Shown here one piece after another: positions 51,576-60,247 of a DNA stretch of 64,000 nt. Each line of letters starts with the position of its first letter. The first letter of the stretch is position 1. Below the pieces are notes generated by a model. The model saw only the letters and a program-made list of their open reading frames with translations. It had not been told where the DNA came from and made no database searches. Origin of the DNA: Pseudooceanicola pacificus (GTDB taxonomy: Bacteria; Pseudomonadota; Alphaproteobacteria; Rhodobacterales; Rhodobacteraceae). The position numbers and the translations under genes are program-made. The stretch lies in contig NZ_WNXQ01000001.1 of assembly GCF_009789075.1 (NCBI RefSeq), positions 1-64,000 on the forward strand, in the 5' to 3' direction.

Positions 51576-52067
51576 ATGAGCCAAGTTCCCGACCTGCAAA
51601 GCTTTCGCGAAGGCATGGCCCGCCTCGGCGCCGCCGTCACCGTGCTGACAACCGACGGCCCGGCGGGCAAGCACGGCATGACCGCCTCGGCCGTCTGTTC
51701 GGTCACCGACACGCCGCCGACGCTGCTGGTCTGCGTGAACCGCACCAGCCGCAGCCACGACCATTTCGCGGGCAACAAGGTGCTGGCCGTCAACGTGCTG
51801 GCCGGCCGCCACCGCGCCCTGTCCGAGGTCTTTGCCCGCCAGAACGAGACCGACCGCTTTGCCACCGGAAGCTGGACCAGGCTCGCCACCGGGTCCCCCG
51901 TGCTGGCCGATGCCAGCGTCGCCTTCGACTGCCGGGTGAGCGAGACAAGCACCGTGGGGTCGCATACGGTCTTCTTCTGCGAGGTGCAGGCGATGGCGCA
52001 GCATGGCGGGCAGGCGGAAAGCCTGATCTGGTTCGGGCGGGATTTTCACCACATCGCGTCGGACTGA
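51576..52067 (+). CDS. Flavin reductase family protein
   Basis: 163-residue FMN-binding split-barrel protein of the HpaC/RutF type, which supplies reduced flavin to a monooxygenase. Typical segments are REGMARLGAAVTVLTTDGPAGKHGMTASAVCSVTDTPPTLLVCVNRTSRSH and the C-terminal LIWFGRDFHHI. No two-component monooxygenase is next to it; the upstream phnM and downstream MFS genes do not indicate the partner. The start at 51576 gives the full N-terminal helix. Confidence 0.87.
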   Translation: MSQVPDLQSFREGMARLGAAVTVLTTDGPAGKHGMTASAVCSVTDTPPTLLVCVNRTSRSHDHFAGNKVLAVNVLAGRHRALSEVFARQNETDRFATGSWTRLATGSPVLADASVAFDCRVSETSTVGSHTVFFCEVQAMAQHGGQAESLIWFGRDFHHIASD

Positions 52068-52200
52068 CCGTGCCCCGCGCGGCCCCGGTCCACGGGCGGT
52101 GCATTGCGCTTGACCTCCCCCGCCCGGCGGCAGAGGCTTGCGCCATGTCTGCGCAGTCGTCCGCGTCCCGGCCCCGCGCCACAGACGCTGGAGCCCGGTC

Positions 52201-53394
52201 TTGATCCTCTCGGAACGCACACGCACGATCACCGCCCTGGGGATTGTCGAGATCCTCGCCTGGGGATCGTCCTTCTACCTGCTGGCGGTGCTGGCCGACC
52301 CGATCCGCATCGACACCGGCTGGCCGCGCGAGCTGATCACCGCGGGGATTTCGGTCGGCCTGCTTGTCTCGGGGCTGGCGGCAGCGCAGGTGGGCAACCT
52401 GATCCAGATCCACGGCGGGCGGCGCATCCTGGCCACCGGCATGACGCTGATCGCCGCAGGGCTGACGGTGCTGGCCCTGTCGCAGGGGATCGGCATGTTC
52501 CTGGGCGGCTGGCTGCTGATCGGGCTGGGCATGGGCGCGGGGCTGTATGACGCGGCCTTTTCGACCCTCGGGCGGATCTACGGCAGCGGGGCGCGCGGGC
52601 CGATCACGGCGCTGACGCTCTGGGGCGGCTTTGCCAGCACGGTCTGCTGGCCGCTCACCGCCTTCATGGCGGACCACCTGGGATGGCGCGGCACCTGCCT
52701 GGCCTATGCGGTGATGCATCTGGCGATCACCGTGCCGCTCTGCATCTACGGGTTGCCGCGCGGCAAGCCGCAGCCGGCGCAGACCGAAGACGACGAAACG
52801 GGCCCCGCCCCGAACGCCCTGGCCGACCACCGGTTCTGGTGCGTGGCGCTTGGCGGCACGGTGCTGGTGATGATGTCGTCGGTCTGGTCCGTGCACCTGA
52901 TCACAGTGCTGACCTCGACCGGCCACACGGTTGCCGCCGCCGTCGGGCTGGGCGCATTGATCGGCCCGGCACAGGTCGGCGCCCGGCTGGTCGAGATGCT
53001 GGGCGGCGGCAAGCACCACCCGGTCTGGACCTTTGTGATCTCGACCTCGCTGGTCGCCGTGGGGTTCCTGGGCCTGCGCATGGGCCTGCCCGCCGCGGCG
53101 GCGCTGATCGCCTATGGCGGGGGCAACGGGCTGTGGTCGATCGCGCGCGGCTCGCTGCCGCTGTCGCTGTTCGGACCGCGCGACTATGCCCGGATCATGG
53201 GGCGGCTGGCGACGCCGATCCTGATCGCCTCGGCCGCCGCGCCGCTGATCGGCGGGGTGCTGATCGCGCGCATCGGGCCGCAGGGCCTGCTAGACGTGCT
53301 GTCGGCCGCCGCGGCGCTGCCGCTGCTGGCCGCGCTGATCCTGCTGCGCACGGTGATCCGCGACACCCGCCGCGCGACGGCGGCGGGAGAGTGA
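52201..53394 (+). CDS. MFS transporter
   Basis: 397-residue major facilitator with about 12 hydrophobic helices. The family loop between helices 2 and 3 is visible (VGNLIQIHGGRRILATGMTLIA), and ALTLWGGFASTVCWPLTAFMADHLGWRGT resembles YbfB-type or oxalate/formate-like members. No ATG fits: the frame opens at TTG 52138 and the most plausible start is TTG 52201, directly before the first helix (ILSERTRTITALGIVEILAWGSSFYLL). The substrate is unknown. Confidence 0.8.
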   Translation: MILSERTRTITALGIVEILAWGSSFYLLAVLADPIRIDTGWPRELITAGISVGLLVSGLAAAQVGNLIQIHGGRRILATGMTLIAAGLTVLALSQGIGMFLGGWLLIGLGMGAGLYDAAFSTLGRIYGSGARGPITALTLWGGFASTVCWPLTAFMADHLGWRGTCLAYAVMHLAITVPLCIYGLPRGKPQPAQTEDDETGPAPNALADHRFWCVALGGTVLVMMSSVWSVHLITVLTSTGHTVAAAVGLGALIGPAQVGARLVEMLGGGKHHPVWTFVISTSLVAVGFLGLRMGLPAAAALIAYGGGNGLWSIARGSLPLSLFGPRDYARIMGRLATPILIASAAAPLIGGVLIARIGPQGLLDVLSAAAALPLLAALILLRTVIRDTRRATAAGE

Positions 53395-53404
53395 GCGGCG
53401 CGCC

Positions 53405-53821
53405 CTAGCCCGCCTGCCGGTAGCGGAAGACGCCCGTCGCGGTGGCGACCCTGGTGCCCAATTCGTCCGAGATCTTCGCCTCGCCAAAGAACGACTTGCG
53501 CCCGCCACCGGTGCGGAAGCCCTCGGCGATCATCAGCTTGCCCTGGATCTGGCCCAGATAATTGACGTTCAGGTTCAGCGTCATGCCCAGTTTGCGGTTG
53601 TCGGGATCCCCGGTGTAGCAGCCGGCAAATCCCATCACCGTGTCGGCCATCACGCTCATCACCCCGCCATGCAGGATGCCGTAGCGGTTGGTCAGGAAAT
53701 CCTCGACCGGCAGTTCGAAGCGGGCGTAATCCTCACGCCAGTCCGCCAGGTAGAAGCCCATGTGCTTCTGGAACGGGTACGGGTCTTCGATCAGCTGCGG
53801 ATCGAGCTGTGCGTCTTTCAT
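53405..53821 (-). CDS. PaaI-type hotdog thioesterase
   Basis: 138-residue hotdog-fold protein predicted to hydrolyse acyl- or aryl-CoA thioesters. The catalytic segment is NRYGILHGGVMSVMADTVMG, followed by LNLNVNYLGQIQGKLMIAEG and GRKSFFGEAKISDELGTRVATATGVFRY. It is the last gene of the minus-strand acyl-CoA operon, 23 bp after the phosphotransferase gene. It could release CoA from dead-end intermediates. Confidence 0.88.
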   Translation of the reverse strand: MKDAQLDPQLIEDPYPFQKHMGFYLADWREDYARFELPVEDFLTNRYGILHGGVMSVMADTVMGFAGCYTGDPDNRKLGMTLNLNVNYLGQIQGKLMIAEGFRTGGGRKSFFGEAKISDELGTRVATATGVFRYRQAG

Positions 53822-53844
53822 GTCTTGTCTCCGTTGGGCCCCGG

Positions 53845-54873
53845 TCACACCGTCCTGGCGGCGGCCAGGCCGCCCGCCACGAAGCGCGGAACCCCCGCGG
53901 CTGCCTGCGCGGCCCGCGTCGGGTTGGACGCCGTGCCGTCGATCAGCCGCTTCTTGATGCCCTGGAGGATGCCCGCCATGCGGAAGAAGGTGAAGGCCAG
54001 GTAAAAGCCGAATTGCGGAATCTCGGAAATACCGGCCTGACGGCAGTATTCGGCGATGAATTCCTCGTCTTCCATGACACCCACGGCCTTGCGGTCGACC
54101 CCGGCCAGGCCGCGGCTCTCCTCGGGCATCTGCCACTGCATGATCACCGCGGCCACATCGGCATAGGGATGGCCGGTGGTCGACAGCTCCCAGTCGAGCA
54201 CCGCGACGCAGCGCGGCTCGGTCGTGTGGAACAGCATGTTGTCGATGCGGTAATCGCCATGCGCCAGCGTGCGCTGGCCGTCCTCGGGCGGGATATGGCT
54301 GTCGAGCCAGGCGATCAGCTCTTCCATCTCGGGCAGGTCGTCTGTCTGGCTGGCGCGGTACTGCTTGATCCAGCGGTCGATCTGGCGGCGGTAATAATTG
54401 CCCTCGGGGCCGTAATCGGACAGGCCGGCCTTGTCGAGGTCGACCCCGTGGATGCGGGCCAGCACCCGCGCCATTTCGGCGTTGATCAGCCGGCGCTGGT
54501 CCTGGGCGACCTCGGGCATGGTGGGCTGGTTGATGTTGCGGCCCCGGACCGCCTCCATCACGTAGAACTGCGAGCCGATGACACTGTCGTCATCGGACAG
54601 CAGGTACATCCTGGCCACCGGCACATCGGTGTCCCAGAGCGCGGATTGCACCCGGAATTCGCGGTCCACGGCATGGGCCGACTTCAGCAACTGCCCCGGC
54701 GGCTTGCGGCGCAGGACATAGTCGCCCGACGGCGTCAGCAGCTTGAAGGTCGGGTTCGACTGGCCGTTGGCGAACTTCTCGGCCTTCACCGGCCCTTCGA
54801 AGCCGGGGATGCGGTTCTTGAGATATGCCTCGACCGCGTCGGTGTCCAGAACGGTGGGATCCTGTTGTGCCAT
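53845..54873 (-). CDS. Phosphotransferase family protein (ACAD10/11 kinase-like)
   Basis: 342-residue protein of the aminoglycoside phosphotransferase/choline kinase-like fold. The substrate-catalytic loop is LAHGDYRIDNMLFH (about residue 200), followed by the metal-binding AVLDWELSTTGHPYADVA. The Gly-rich start is KFANGQSNPTFKLL. This subgroup is related to the kinase domain fused to human ACAD10/11, and in bacteria it is regularly encoded with acyl-CoA dehydrogenases. It may phosphorylate a hydroxy acid or hydroxyacyl-CoA so that it can be dehydrated. That role is known for ACAD10/11 with 4-hydroxy acids and is inference here. Confidence 0.85.
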   Translation of the reverse strand: MAQQDPTVLDTDAVEAYLKNRIPGFEGPVKAEKFANGQSNPTFKLLTPSGDYVLRRKPPGQLLKSAHAVDREFRVQSALWDTDVPVARMYLLSDDDSVIGSQFYVMEAVRGRNINQPTMPEVAQDQRRLINAEMARVLARIHGVDLDKAGLSDYGPEGNYYRRQIDRWIKQYRASQTDDLPEMEELIAWLDSHIPPEDGQRTLAHGDYRIDNMLFHTTEPRCVAVLDWELSTTGHPYADVAAVIMQWQMPEESRGLAGVDRKAVGVMEDEEFIAEYCRQAGISEIPQFGFYLAFTFFRMAGILQGIKKRLIDGTASNPTRAAQAAAGVPRFVAGGLAAARTV

Positions 54874-54889
54874 CTCGGGCCCTCCTCCC

Positions 54890-55558
54890 TCAGCTGTAGG
54901 TCAGCATCTCGGCCTCGTTGGAGGCGTCGATGTACGGGGTTTCGTTGAACCCGTGCAGATAGGCGTTGCGCGCGGAATAGACGATCCGGTTCACGGCGCA
55001 GTTCTTCATCTGGAGCTGCAGCTTGACCTGGGTGATCGGCGGCGCGTCCAGCAGACGCGCGATCATCTGGCCGATGGCCCCGCCGGAGGAGACGGCAAGC
55101 ACCGTCTCGACCCCCTCGCGCATGCAGAATGTCCGGGCATCCTCGACGCGGTCGCGGAAGGTGCCGTAGGTCTCGTAGGGGTCCGGGATCTCGTCCCGGT
55201 GCCATTCCTGCACGACCTCGCGCAGGGTGCGGAAATAGTTGCGCCGGTCGGGCGGCGGGGCGTCGTCCTGTCCGGCGGCCTTCATCTTGGCCTTCAGCAG
55301 GGCGCCGAAATCGTATTCGTTGAGGCCCGCGTGCACCTCGGGGGTGATGCCGGTGGCATCCATGCCGGTCAGGATGCCCTCCATCGTCTCGCGGTGGCGG
55401 CGCATGTCGCCCATGACCCAGGCGTCGGGTGTCACGCCCTGCGCGGCCAAGGCACGGCCGACGGCTTCGGCCTGGCGGTGGCCGGTCGGGGACAGCACAT
55501 CATAATCGTCGGCCCCGAAGGAGGCCTGTCCGTGGCGGACGAGGTAGAGAACGGGCAT
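54890..55558 (-). CDS. Histidine phosphatase family protein
   Basis: 222-residue member of the phosphoglycerate mutase-like superfamily. The N-terminal VLYLVRHGQASFG contains the catalytic His of the RHG motif. The second His lies in VLAVSSGGAIGQM, where the usual SHGG is SSGG, so the second canonical His appears to be replaced by Ser. This may reduce or change activity. It stands between thiolase and phosphotransferase genes on the same strand. Pairing with the phosphotransferase suggests a phospho-intermediate or its repair, as inference. Confidence 0.83.
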   Translation of the reverse strand: MPVLYLVRHGQASFGADDYDVLSPTGHRQAEAVGRALAAQGVTPDAWVMGDMRRHRETMEGILTGMDATGITPEVHAGLNEYDFGALLKAKMKAAGQDDAPPPDRRNYFRTLREVVQEWHRDEIPDPYETYGTFRDRVEDARTFCMREGVETVLAVSSGGAIGQMIARLLDAPPITQVKLQLQMKNCAVNRIVYSARNAYLHGFNETPYIDASNEAEMLTYS

Positions 55559-55575
55559 GGAGGTCCTTTGCAGAT

Positions 55576-55623
55576 GCGGGCGGGTTCCTGGGACCCCGCC
55601 CGCGAATTTTCGTCGAAAATTCG
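55576..55623. repeat. Hairpin plus AT-rich palindrome, copy 2
   Basis: GCGGGCGGGTTCC (55576-55588) and GGACCCCGCCCGC (55591-55603) form a 13-bp stem with one mismatch. The 21-bp palindrome at 55603-55623 (GAATTTTCGTCGAAAATTC with flanking C and G) is identical to 23941-23961. It lies between the thiolase and phosphatase genes, so it may reduce read-through within the operon. Confidence 0.65.
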
Positions 55624-55636
55624 GGGATCGCGGCGC

Positions 55637-56839
55637 TCAGAGCACCTCGAACAGGCCCGCCGCGCCCATGCCGCCGCCGACACACATGGTGCAGACCACG
55701 TATTTGGCGCCCTGGCGCTTGCCCTCGATCAGCGCATGGCCGACCATGCGTGCGCCCGACATGCCGTAGGGGTGGCCGATCGAAATCGCGCCGCCGTTCA
55801 CGTTCAGCTTGTCCATCGGGATGCCCAGCACCTTGGCCGATTGCAGCACCTGGCAGGCAAAGGCTTCGTTGAGCTCCCACAGGCCGATGTCGTCCATCTT
55901 CAGCCCGTGTTTCTCCAGCAGCTTCGGCACCGCGTAGATCGGGCCGATGCCCATCTCGTCGGGGTTCAGGCCTGCGGCCATCATGCCGACGTAGCGGCCG
56001 AGCGGCTGGATGCCGCGCTTCTCGGCCTCCTTGGCCTCCATCAGCACGGCGGCCGAGGCGCCGTCGGACAGCTGCGAGGCATTGCCGGCGGTGATGAACT
56101 TGCCTTCCTTGACGGTCTGGCCGTCCTTGAAGACCGGGTTCAGCTTGGCCAGGTCCTCGGCCGAGGTGCCGGGGCGGTTGCCCTCGTCCTTTTCGAGCGT
56201 GACCTCCTTGTAGGAAACCTCCTTGGTCTCGCGGTCCACAACCGCCATGGTCGAGGTCAGCGGCACGATCTCGTCATCGAACTTGCCGGCCTGCTGCGCG
56301 GCGGCGGTGCGGGCCTGGGACTGCGCGGAATATTCGTCCTGCTCCTCGCGGCTGACGCCATAGCGCTCGGCCACGATCTCGGCGGTTTCCAGCATCGACA
56401 TGTAGAGCGAGGGCAGATGCTCGACCAGCCAGGGGTCGGTGCGGCGGTCCATCCGCATGTTCTGGTTCTGCACCAGGCTGATCGATTCGACCCCGCCGCC
56501 GACGGCGACCTGCATGCCGTCATGCAGCACCTGCTTGGCGGCCGTGGCGATCGCCATCATGCCGCTGGCGCACTGGCGGTCCATCGACATACCCGCGACA
56601 GAGGTCGGCAGCCCGGCACGCATCGCCGCCTGACGGCCGATGTTGCCGCCGGTGGAGCCCTGCTGCAGCGCCGCGCCGATGATGCAATCCTCGACCTCGC
56701 CGGCCTCGATGCCGGCGCGCTCGACCGCGTTCTTCACGGCATGGCCGATCAGCTCCTGCGCCTGGGTGTTGTTGAACGCGCCGCGAAAGGCTTTGCCGAT
56801 CGGCGTGCGCGCGGTGGAAACGATTACGGCTTCCCGCAT
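55637..56839 (-). CDS. Acetyl-CoA acyltransferase (thiolase)
   Basis: 400-residue degradative thiolase that cleaves 3-ketoacyl-CoA. The nucleophile Cys90 is in [10 protein letters not shown], His and Cys of the second half are in [19 protein letters not shown] and CVGGGMGAA, and the N-terminus [20 protein letters not shown] is standard. The ATG at 56839 is chosen over a longer frame. It follows the 3R-type hydroxyacyl-CoA dehydrogenase gene by 19 bp. The FadA5/steroid-thiolase-like or FadI-like subgroup cannot be decided by eye. Confidence 0.93.
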   Translation of the reverse strand: MREAVIVSTARTPIGKAFRGAFNNTQAQELIGHAVKNAVERAGIEAGEVEDCIIGAALQQGSTGGNIGRQAAMRAGLPTSVAGMSMDRQCASGMMAIATAAKQVLHDGMQVAVGGGVESISLVQNQNMRMDRRTDPWLVEHLPSLYMSMLETAEIVAERYGVSREEQDEYSAQSQARTAAAQQAGKFDDEIVPLTSTMAVVDRETKEVSYKEVTLEKDEGNRPGTSAEDLAKLNPVFKDGQTVKEGKFITAGNASQLSDGASAAVLMEAKEAEKRGIQPLGRYVGMMAAGLNPDEMGIGPIYAVPKLLEKHGLKMDDIGLWELNEAFACQVLQSAKVLGIPMDKLNVNGGAISIGHPYGMSGARMVGHALIEGKRQGAKYVVCTMCVGGGMGAAGLFEVL

Positions 56840-56858
56840 TTGGTCTCTCCTCTCTGGG

Positions 56859-57785
56859 TTACTTGTCCGGAAGCGTGATGCCGCGCTTTTCCGCGGCCAT
56901 CCGGGCGTATTTGCGTGTCTGGGCGAAGGCGCCCGGCATGATCTCCTGCCCCGTCTCGTCGCGGATCTCGTCCATCCGGGCGGCGATGATATCGGGGTCC
57001 AGCTCGTCGTCGCCAAAGGCCACGCCCTGGGTCTCGTAGATGCGGCATTCGGCAAAGCATCCGCCGCCGGCACCCAGGATCATCCGGCTGGGCGCGTCCT
57101 CGTGCAGCAGGGTCAGCAGGCCGGGGGTGATCGTCTCGGGCTTGAGCAGGTCGAGCACCTGGTCGGGCAGCAGCCCCTCGGTCATCCGCGTGGCCGCCGT
57201 GGGGGCCAGGATATTGGCGCGGATGTTGTACTTGGCCCCTTCCTGGGTCAGCACGTTCATCAGCCCGACGACACCCGCCTTGGCGGCCCCGTAATTCGAC
57301 TGGCCGAAATTGCCGTAGAGCCCCGAGGCCGAGGTGGTGTAGACGATCCGCCCGTATTCGTTCTGGCGGAAATGCTCCCACAGCGCCTTGGTCGGCACGA
57401 CCGAGCCCATGAGATGGACCTCGACGACCTTGCGGAAGTCGTCCAGCTCCATCTTCACGAAGGTCTTGTCGCGCAGGATCCCCGCGTTGCAGACAAGGAT
57501 ATCGACCTTGCCCCATTTGGCGATGGCCTGGTCGACCATGTCCTGCACCTGATCGGGATCGGTGACATTGGCGCCATGCGCCATCGCATCGCCACCCATG
57601 GCCTTGATCTCGGCCACCACGGCCTCGGCCTGGGCGCTGGACTGGCCGGTGCCGTCGGTTGCGACGCCGAGGTCGTTCACGACAACCCTGGCCCCCCGCG
57701 CGGCCAGGCCGAGCGCATGGCTGCGGCCCAGGCCCACGCCCGCGCCGGTGACGATGGCGACACGTCCCTTGTAGCTGATGCTCAT
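56859..57785 (-). CDS. SDR, (3R)-hydroxyacyl-CoA dehydrogenase-like (HSD17B4 type)
   Basis: 308-residue short-chain dehydrogenase. The cofactor motif is [10 protein letters not shown] (about residues 13-22) with NDLG after strand 2, which favours NAD. CNAG and the catalytic YGAAK are in place. The sequence pattern [19 protein letters not shown] and the C-terminal extension of about 50 residues resemble the first domain of peroxisomal multifunctional enzyme 2. It overlaps the MaoC hydratase gene by 4 bp, and the two would perform hydration and oxidation via the 3R isomer. Confidence 0.86.
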   Translation of the reverse strand: MSISYKGRVAIVTGAGVGLGRSHALGLAARGARVVVNDLGVATDGTGQSSAQAEAVVAEIKAMGGDAMAHGANVTDPDQVQDMVDQAIAKWGKVDILVCNAGILRDKTFVKMELDDFRKVVEVHLMGSVVPTKALWEHFRQNEYGRIVYTTSASGLYGNFGQSNYGAAKAGVVGLMNVLTQEGAKYNIRANILAPTAATRMTEGLLPDQVLDLLKPETITPGLLTLLHEDAPSRMILGAGGGCFAECRIYETQGVAFGDDELDPDIIAARMDEIRDETGQEIMPGAFAQTRKYARMAAEKRGITLPDK

Positions 57786-58243
57786 GCCGCGGCCTCCGCG
57801 AAATAGCGCCGGCCGAGCCATTGCGCGACCAGGGCGGGCTTGTCCTGGCCCTCGATCTCGACCGTCACGCCAAGCGTGGTCTGGATCTCGTTCGGCCCCT
57901 TCTGATCGACCGCGTCGAGGGTGAAGACCGCGCGCACCTTGGTCCCGACCTTGACCGGCGACACGAACCGCACCTTGTCGAAGCCGTAGTTCACGCCCAT
58001 CACCACGCCGTCGACCTTGGGGCCGCCGTCGTAGACCATGGCCGACAGCATCGACAGGGTCAGGAACCCATGCGCGATGGTGCCGCCAAAGGGGCTGTCC
58101 TTGGCCTTGTCCGGATCGACATGGATATACTGCCAGTCCTCGGTCACATCCGCGAAGGAGTCGATCCGGGACTGGTCGATCAGGAACCACTTCGAGGTCC
58201 CGACCTCCTTGCCGATCATGGTGTTCAGTTCGTCTCTGGTCAT
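57782..58243 (-). CDS. MaoC family (R)-specific enoyl-CoA hydratase
   Basis: 153-residue hotdog-fold hydratase with the catalytic Asp/His motif in YIHVDPDKAKDSPFGGTIAHGFLTLSM. VMGVNYGFDKVRFVSPVKVGTKVRA is the usual second strand pair. It overlaps genes on both sides by 4 bp (upstream RhlG-like SDR and downstream 3R-type SDR), so the three are translationally coupled. It should hydrate 2-enoyl-CoA to 3R-hydroxyacyl-CoA. Confidence 0.9.
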   Translation of the reverse strand: MTRDELNTMIGKEVGTSKWFLIDQSRIDSFADVTEDWQYIHVDPDKAKDSPFGGTIAHGFLTLSMLSAMVYDGGPKVDGVVMGVNYGFDKVRFVSPVKVGTKVRAVFTLDAVDQKGPNEIQTTLGVTVEIEGQDKPALVAQWLGRRYFAEAAA

Positions 58244-59079
58244 TCGTCATCCACTACTGTTGTTGCCTTGACCTTGTTCGCGGGCACCGCGATCCCGGCA
58301 TTGGCGCCGCCGGCGATCGGGATCGTGTGCCCGGTGACATAAGCCCCCGCCCGAGACGCGAGATACAGGACCGCGCCCTGGATATCCTCGGGCTCGCCCA
58401 CCCGGCCCAGCGGGATGTTCCGGCCCGCCTTTTCGCGCTGTTCGGGGGTGCCGATGGCAAAGGCCATCATCTTGGACATGAAGGGCCCCGGCGCGATGGC
58501 GTTCACCGTGATGTGCTCTTCGGCCAGCTTGGATGCCAGCGTCTGGGTCATGAAATGCACCGCTGCCTTGGACACGCCATAGGAATGCGCATTGCCGCCG
58601 CGCGGCTGCCAGCCGCCGATGGACCCGACGTTGATCACCCGCGCCGGATCGGCCGGCGTTGCCGAGTTCCGCAGCAGGGGCAGCAGCTTCTGCGTCAGGT
58701 AGAACATGCCGGTGACGTTCACGTCGAACACCCGGCTCCAGCCCTCGTAGGGGAATTCCTCCAGCGGCGCGCCCCAGGTCTTGCCGGCGTTGTTCATCAG
58801 GATGTCCAGCCTGTCGGTGCGGGACATGACCTCTGCGACCAGCGCCTCGACGCCCTCCTGGCTGCCGACGTCGCCGGCAAAACCCTCGGCCTTGCCGGGC
58901 AGGCCCAGCTTGTTCAGTTCGGCCGCCGCGCCCTCGCAGTTGCGCGCCTTGCGCGAGGCGATCATCACGTTGCAGCCGGCGCCCATGAAGCCCTCGGCCG
59001 CCATGAAGCCGATGCCGCTGGCGCCGCCGGTGATCAGCGCTGTCTTGCCGGTCAGGTCGAACAACTTGTCGGGGGTCAT
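58240..59079 (-). CDS. SDR family oxidoreductase, RhlG-like
   Basis: 279-residue short-chain dehydrogenase with TGGASGIGFMAAEGF (cofactor loop), ASRKARNCE (Arg after strand 2 favours NADP), NNAGKTWGAPLEEFPY, the catalytic Ser in NVGSIGGWQPRGG and YGVSKAAVHF. Overall it resembles the beta-ketoacyl reductase RhlG. It lies between the acyl-CoA dehydrogenase pair and the MaoC gene. It may reduce or oxidise a hydroxyl elsewhere on the substrate; the reaction is not certain. Confidence 0.86.
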   Translation of the reverse strand: MTPDKLFDLTGKTALITGGASGIGFMAAEGFMGAGCNVMIASRKARNCEGAAAELNKLGLPGKAEGFAGDVGSQEGVEALVAEVMSRTDRLDILMNNAGKTWGAPLEEFPYEGWSRVFDVNVTGMFYLTQKLLPLLRNSATPADPARVINVGSIGGWQPRGGNAHSYGVSKAAVHFMTQTLASKLAEEHITVNAIAPGPFMSKMMAFAIGTPEQREKAGRNIPLGRVGEPEDIQGAVLYLASRAGAYVTGHTIPIAGGANAGIAVPANKVKATTVVDDE

Positions 59080-59114
59080 GGTCTGTCTTCCTCCACTGGA
59101 CGCCGGGGCCCGCC

Positions 59115-60236
59115 TCAGAACCCCCGGGCCGCGGCGACCTTCGCCGCGTGATACCCGTAGTCGCCCAGCCATTCCGCGCCGACCCGGGCGCGTTTCATGA
59201 AAAAGCCCATGTCGAATTCGTCGGTCATGCCGATCCCGCCGTGCATCTGCACGCCTTCGCTGACGACCAGCTTGGCGGTCTGCGTGGCGCGCGCCTTGGC
59301 GACCGACACCGCCAGTTGCGACTCGTCGGGCGACTCGTCCAGCACCCTACCGGCGTTGGCGATGGCAGAGGCAGTCACTTCGATCTCGCTCCACATATGT
59401 GCCGCGCGGTGCTGCAGCGCCTGGAAGCTGCCGATGATCCGGTCGAACTGCTTGCGTTCCTTGAGGTAGCCGGCGGTCATCGCAAAGGCCCCGGCAGATA
59501 GGCCCGTCAGCTCTGCCGACAGCGCGGCCTGCCCGGCGCGCAGGGCCAGGCCCAGCACCGCCATGCCGTTGTCGAGTTCGCCGACAATGTCGTCGCCCGT
59601 CGCCTCGACCCCGTCGAAATCCAGCTGCGCGTGATCGCGGCTGTCGACGGTCTTCCTGGCGCTCCGGCTCAACCCGGCGCGATCCGCGTCGAGATCGAAG
59701 AGCGTCAGCCCCGCCGCCTCGCCCGGGGCACCGGCGGTACGGGCCAGCACCAGCACCCGCCCGGCGCTGCCGCCGTCGGCGACAAATGTCTTGCGCCCCG
59801 ACAGGCGGAAGGCGTTGCCGCTGCGTTCGGCCTGCAGCGCGGTCTTTTCGGGGCCGTGCTTGGTGCCTTCGTCCACCGCGATGGCATAGATCGCCGACCC
59901 GTCGGCAATGCCCGAAAGCCGGTCGCTGGCCGCCCCGCGCAGGGCGGTCGCGGCCATCACGGCGGACGAGATGAAGGGCGAGGCGGCCAGCGTCACGCCC
60001 ATCTCCTCGGCCAGGATGCCGGCCGCGCGGTGGCCCATGTCGGACCCGCCGGCCTCTTCGGGGACCAGCACGCCGGTCCAGCCCATCTGGGCCATCTCCT
60101 TCCAGAACCCGGGATCATAGGCCCGCCCGCTGTCGCGGTTGGTGCGCAGCATCTTCACCGGGGCGGCGTCGTCCAGAAACCCGCGCGCCGAATCGCGCAG
60201 CATGGTTTCGTCTTCGTTCAGCATCAGGCTGGTCAT
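59115..60236 (-). CDS. Acyl-CoA dehydrogenase, small-type subunit of a likely heteromeric pair
   Basis: 373-residue ACAD-fold flavoprotein. N-terminal helical domain (LNEDETMLRDSARGFLDDAAP), middle beta domain (FRLSGRKTFVADGGSAGRVLVLART) and C-terminal domain (ERKQFDRIIGSFQALQHRAAHMW, QMHGGIGMTDEFDMGFFMKRA) are present. It is directly preceded by a second, longer ACAD gene 11 bp away. Such tandem pairs form alpha2beta2 enzymes for bulky acyl-CoAs such as steroid side chains in actinobacteria. A similar assembly here is inference. Confidence 0.9.
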   Translation of the reverse strand: MTSLMLNEDETMLRDSARGFLDDAAPVKMLRTNRDSGRAYDPGFWKEMAQMGWTGVLVPEEAGGSDMGHRAAGILAEEMGVTLAASPFISSAVMAATALRGAASDRLSGIADGSAIYAIAVDEGTKHGPEKTALQAERSGNAFRLSGRKTFVADGGSAGRVLVLARTAGAPGEAAGLTLFDLDADRAGLSRSARKTVDSRDHAQLDFDGVEATGDDIVGELDNGMAVLGLALRAGQAALSAELTGLSAGAFAMTAGYLKERKQFDRIIGSFQALQHRAAHMWSEIEVTASAIANAGRVLDESPDESQLAVSVAKARATQTAKLVVSEGVQMHGGIGMTDEFDMGFFMKRARVGAEWLGDYGYHAAKVAAARGF

Positions 60237-60247
60237 GGCGGCAGTCC

